DNA of 5,939 bases, taken from NCBI GenBank assembly GCA_964650245.1, contig CAZYQK010000160.1, positions 1 through 5,939 of the forward strand, given 5' to 3'. The notes beneath the pieces were generated by a model. The model saw only the letters and a program-made list of their open reading frames with translations. It did no database searches and was not told where the DNA came from. This document shows positions 5,927 through 5,939 of this stretch, piece by piece; positions within the stretch are counted from its first letter, which is position 1; the number at the start of each line of letters is the position of its first letter. Both the position numbers and the translations under genes were made by a program. The stretch comes from WS-2 sp964650245. Lineage in GTDB: Bacteria; Eisenbacteria; RBG-16-71-46.

Positions 5927-5939
5927 AGGCGCGCGGTGG

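Noticed and set aside
1..5939. CRISPR arrays, tRNA or rRNA genes, phage genes
   Set aside because: No regularly spaced repeats beyond the two-copy 17-mer, no tRNA-like cloverleaf or rRNA signature was noticed, and no structural phage protein is encoded.

Overview
The window looks like a stretch of chromosome from a high-GC, Gram-negative (two-membrane) bacterium. The evidence is two exported beta-barrel-type proteins, one lipoprotein with a clear lipobox, and a large exported metallopeptidase with almost exclusively G or C at third codon positions. The phylum cannot be fixed from the sequence; environmental lineages such as Acidobacteriota, Myxococcota, Gemmatimonadota or Eisenbacteria would all fit.

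Layout, left to right. Positions 3-377 hold the 3' end of a probable outer-membrane beta-barrel gene (+). Positions 384-1203 are a decayed IS630-family insertion sequence. It has 21-bp terminal inverted repeats with one mismatch and a minus-strand transposase that seems to have lost its N-terminal DNA-binding half and carries an in-frame TGA. Positions 1279-1917 encode a second small beta-barrel outer-membrane protein (+). Positions 2063-2629 encode a lipoprotein of a family without known function (+). Positions 2681-5302 encode a complete secreted M1-family zinc aminopeptidase (+) with intact GAMEN and HEXXH-X18-E motifs. Convergent to it, positions 5358-5813 (-) encode a protein of unknown function.

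The most interesting part is the right end. Positions 5833-5926 have the architecture of an integron attC recombination site read on the minus strand. There is a perfect GTTRRRY core (GTTAGGC), a near-complementary partner core, a long imperfect stem, and two unpaired bases, both on the same arm. The minus-strand gene starts 19 bases after that core, behind a good ribosome binding site, exactly where a cassette gene is expected. The window therefore seems to end inside an integron cassette array whose integrase end lies beyond the right edge. The distal side of this cassette shows no recognisable attC. It runs instead into two 17-bp direct repeats (5332-5348, 5357-5373) that resemble the end of an IS21-family element.

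The envelope genes (barrel, lipoprotein, exported peptidase) share a strand and may be read together in part, but their base composition differs: the peptidase is visibly more GC-rich. No metabolic pathway joins them. The region is best described as ordinary envelope genes bordered by mobile DNA: an IS630 relic on the left, and an IS21-like end plus an integron cassette on the right.
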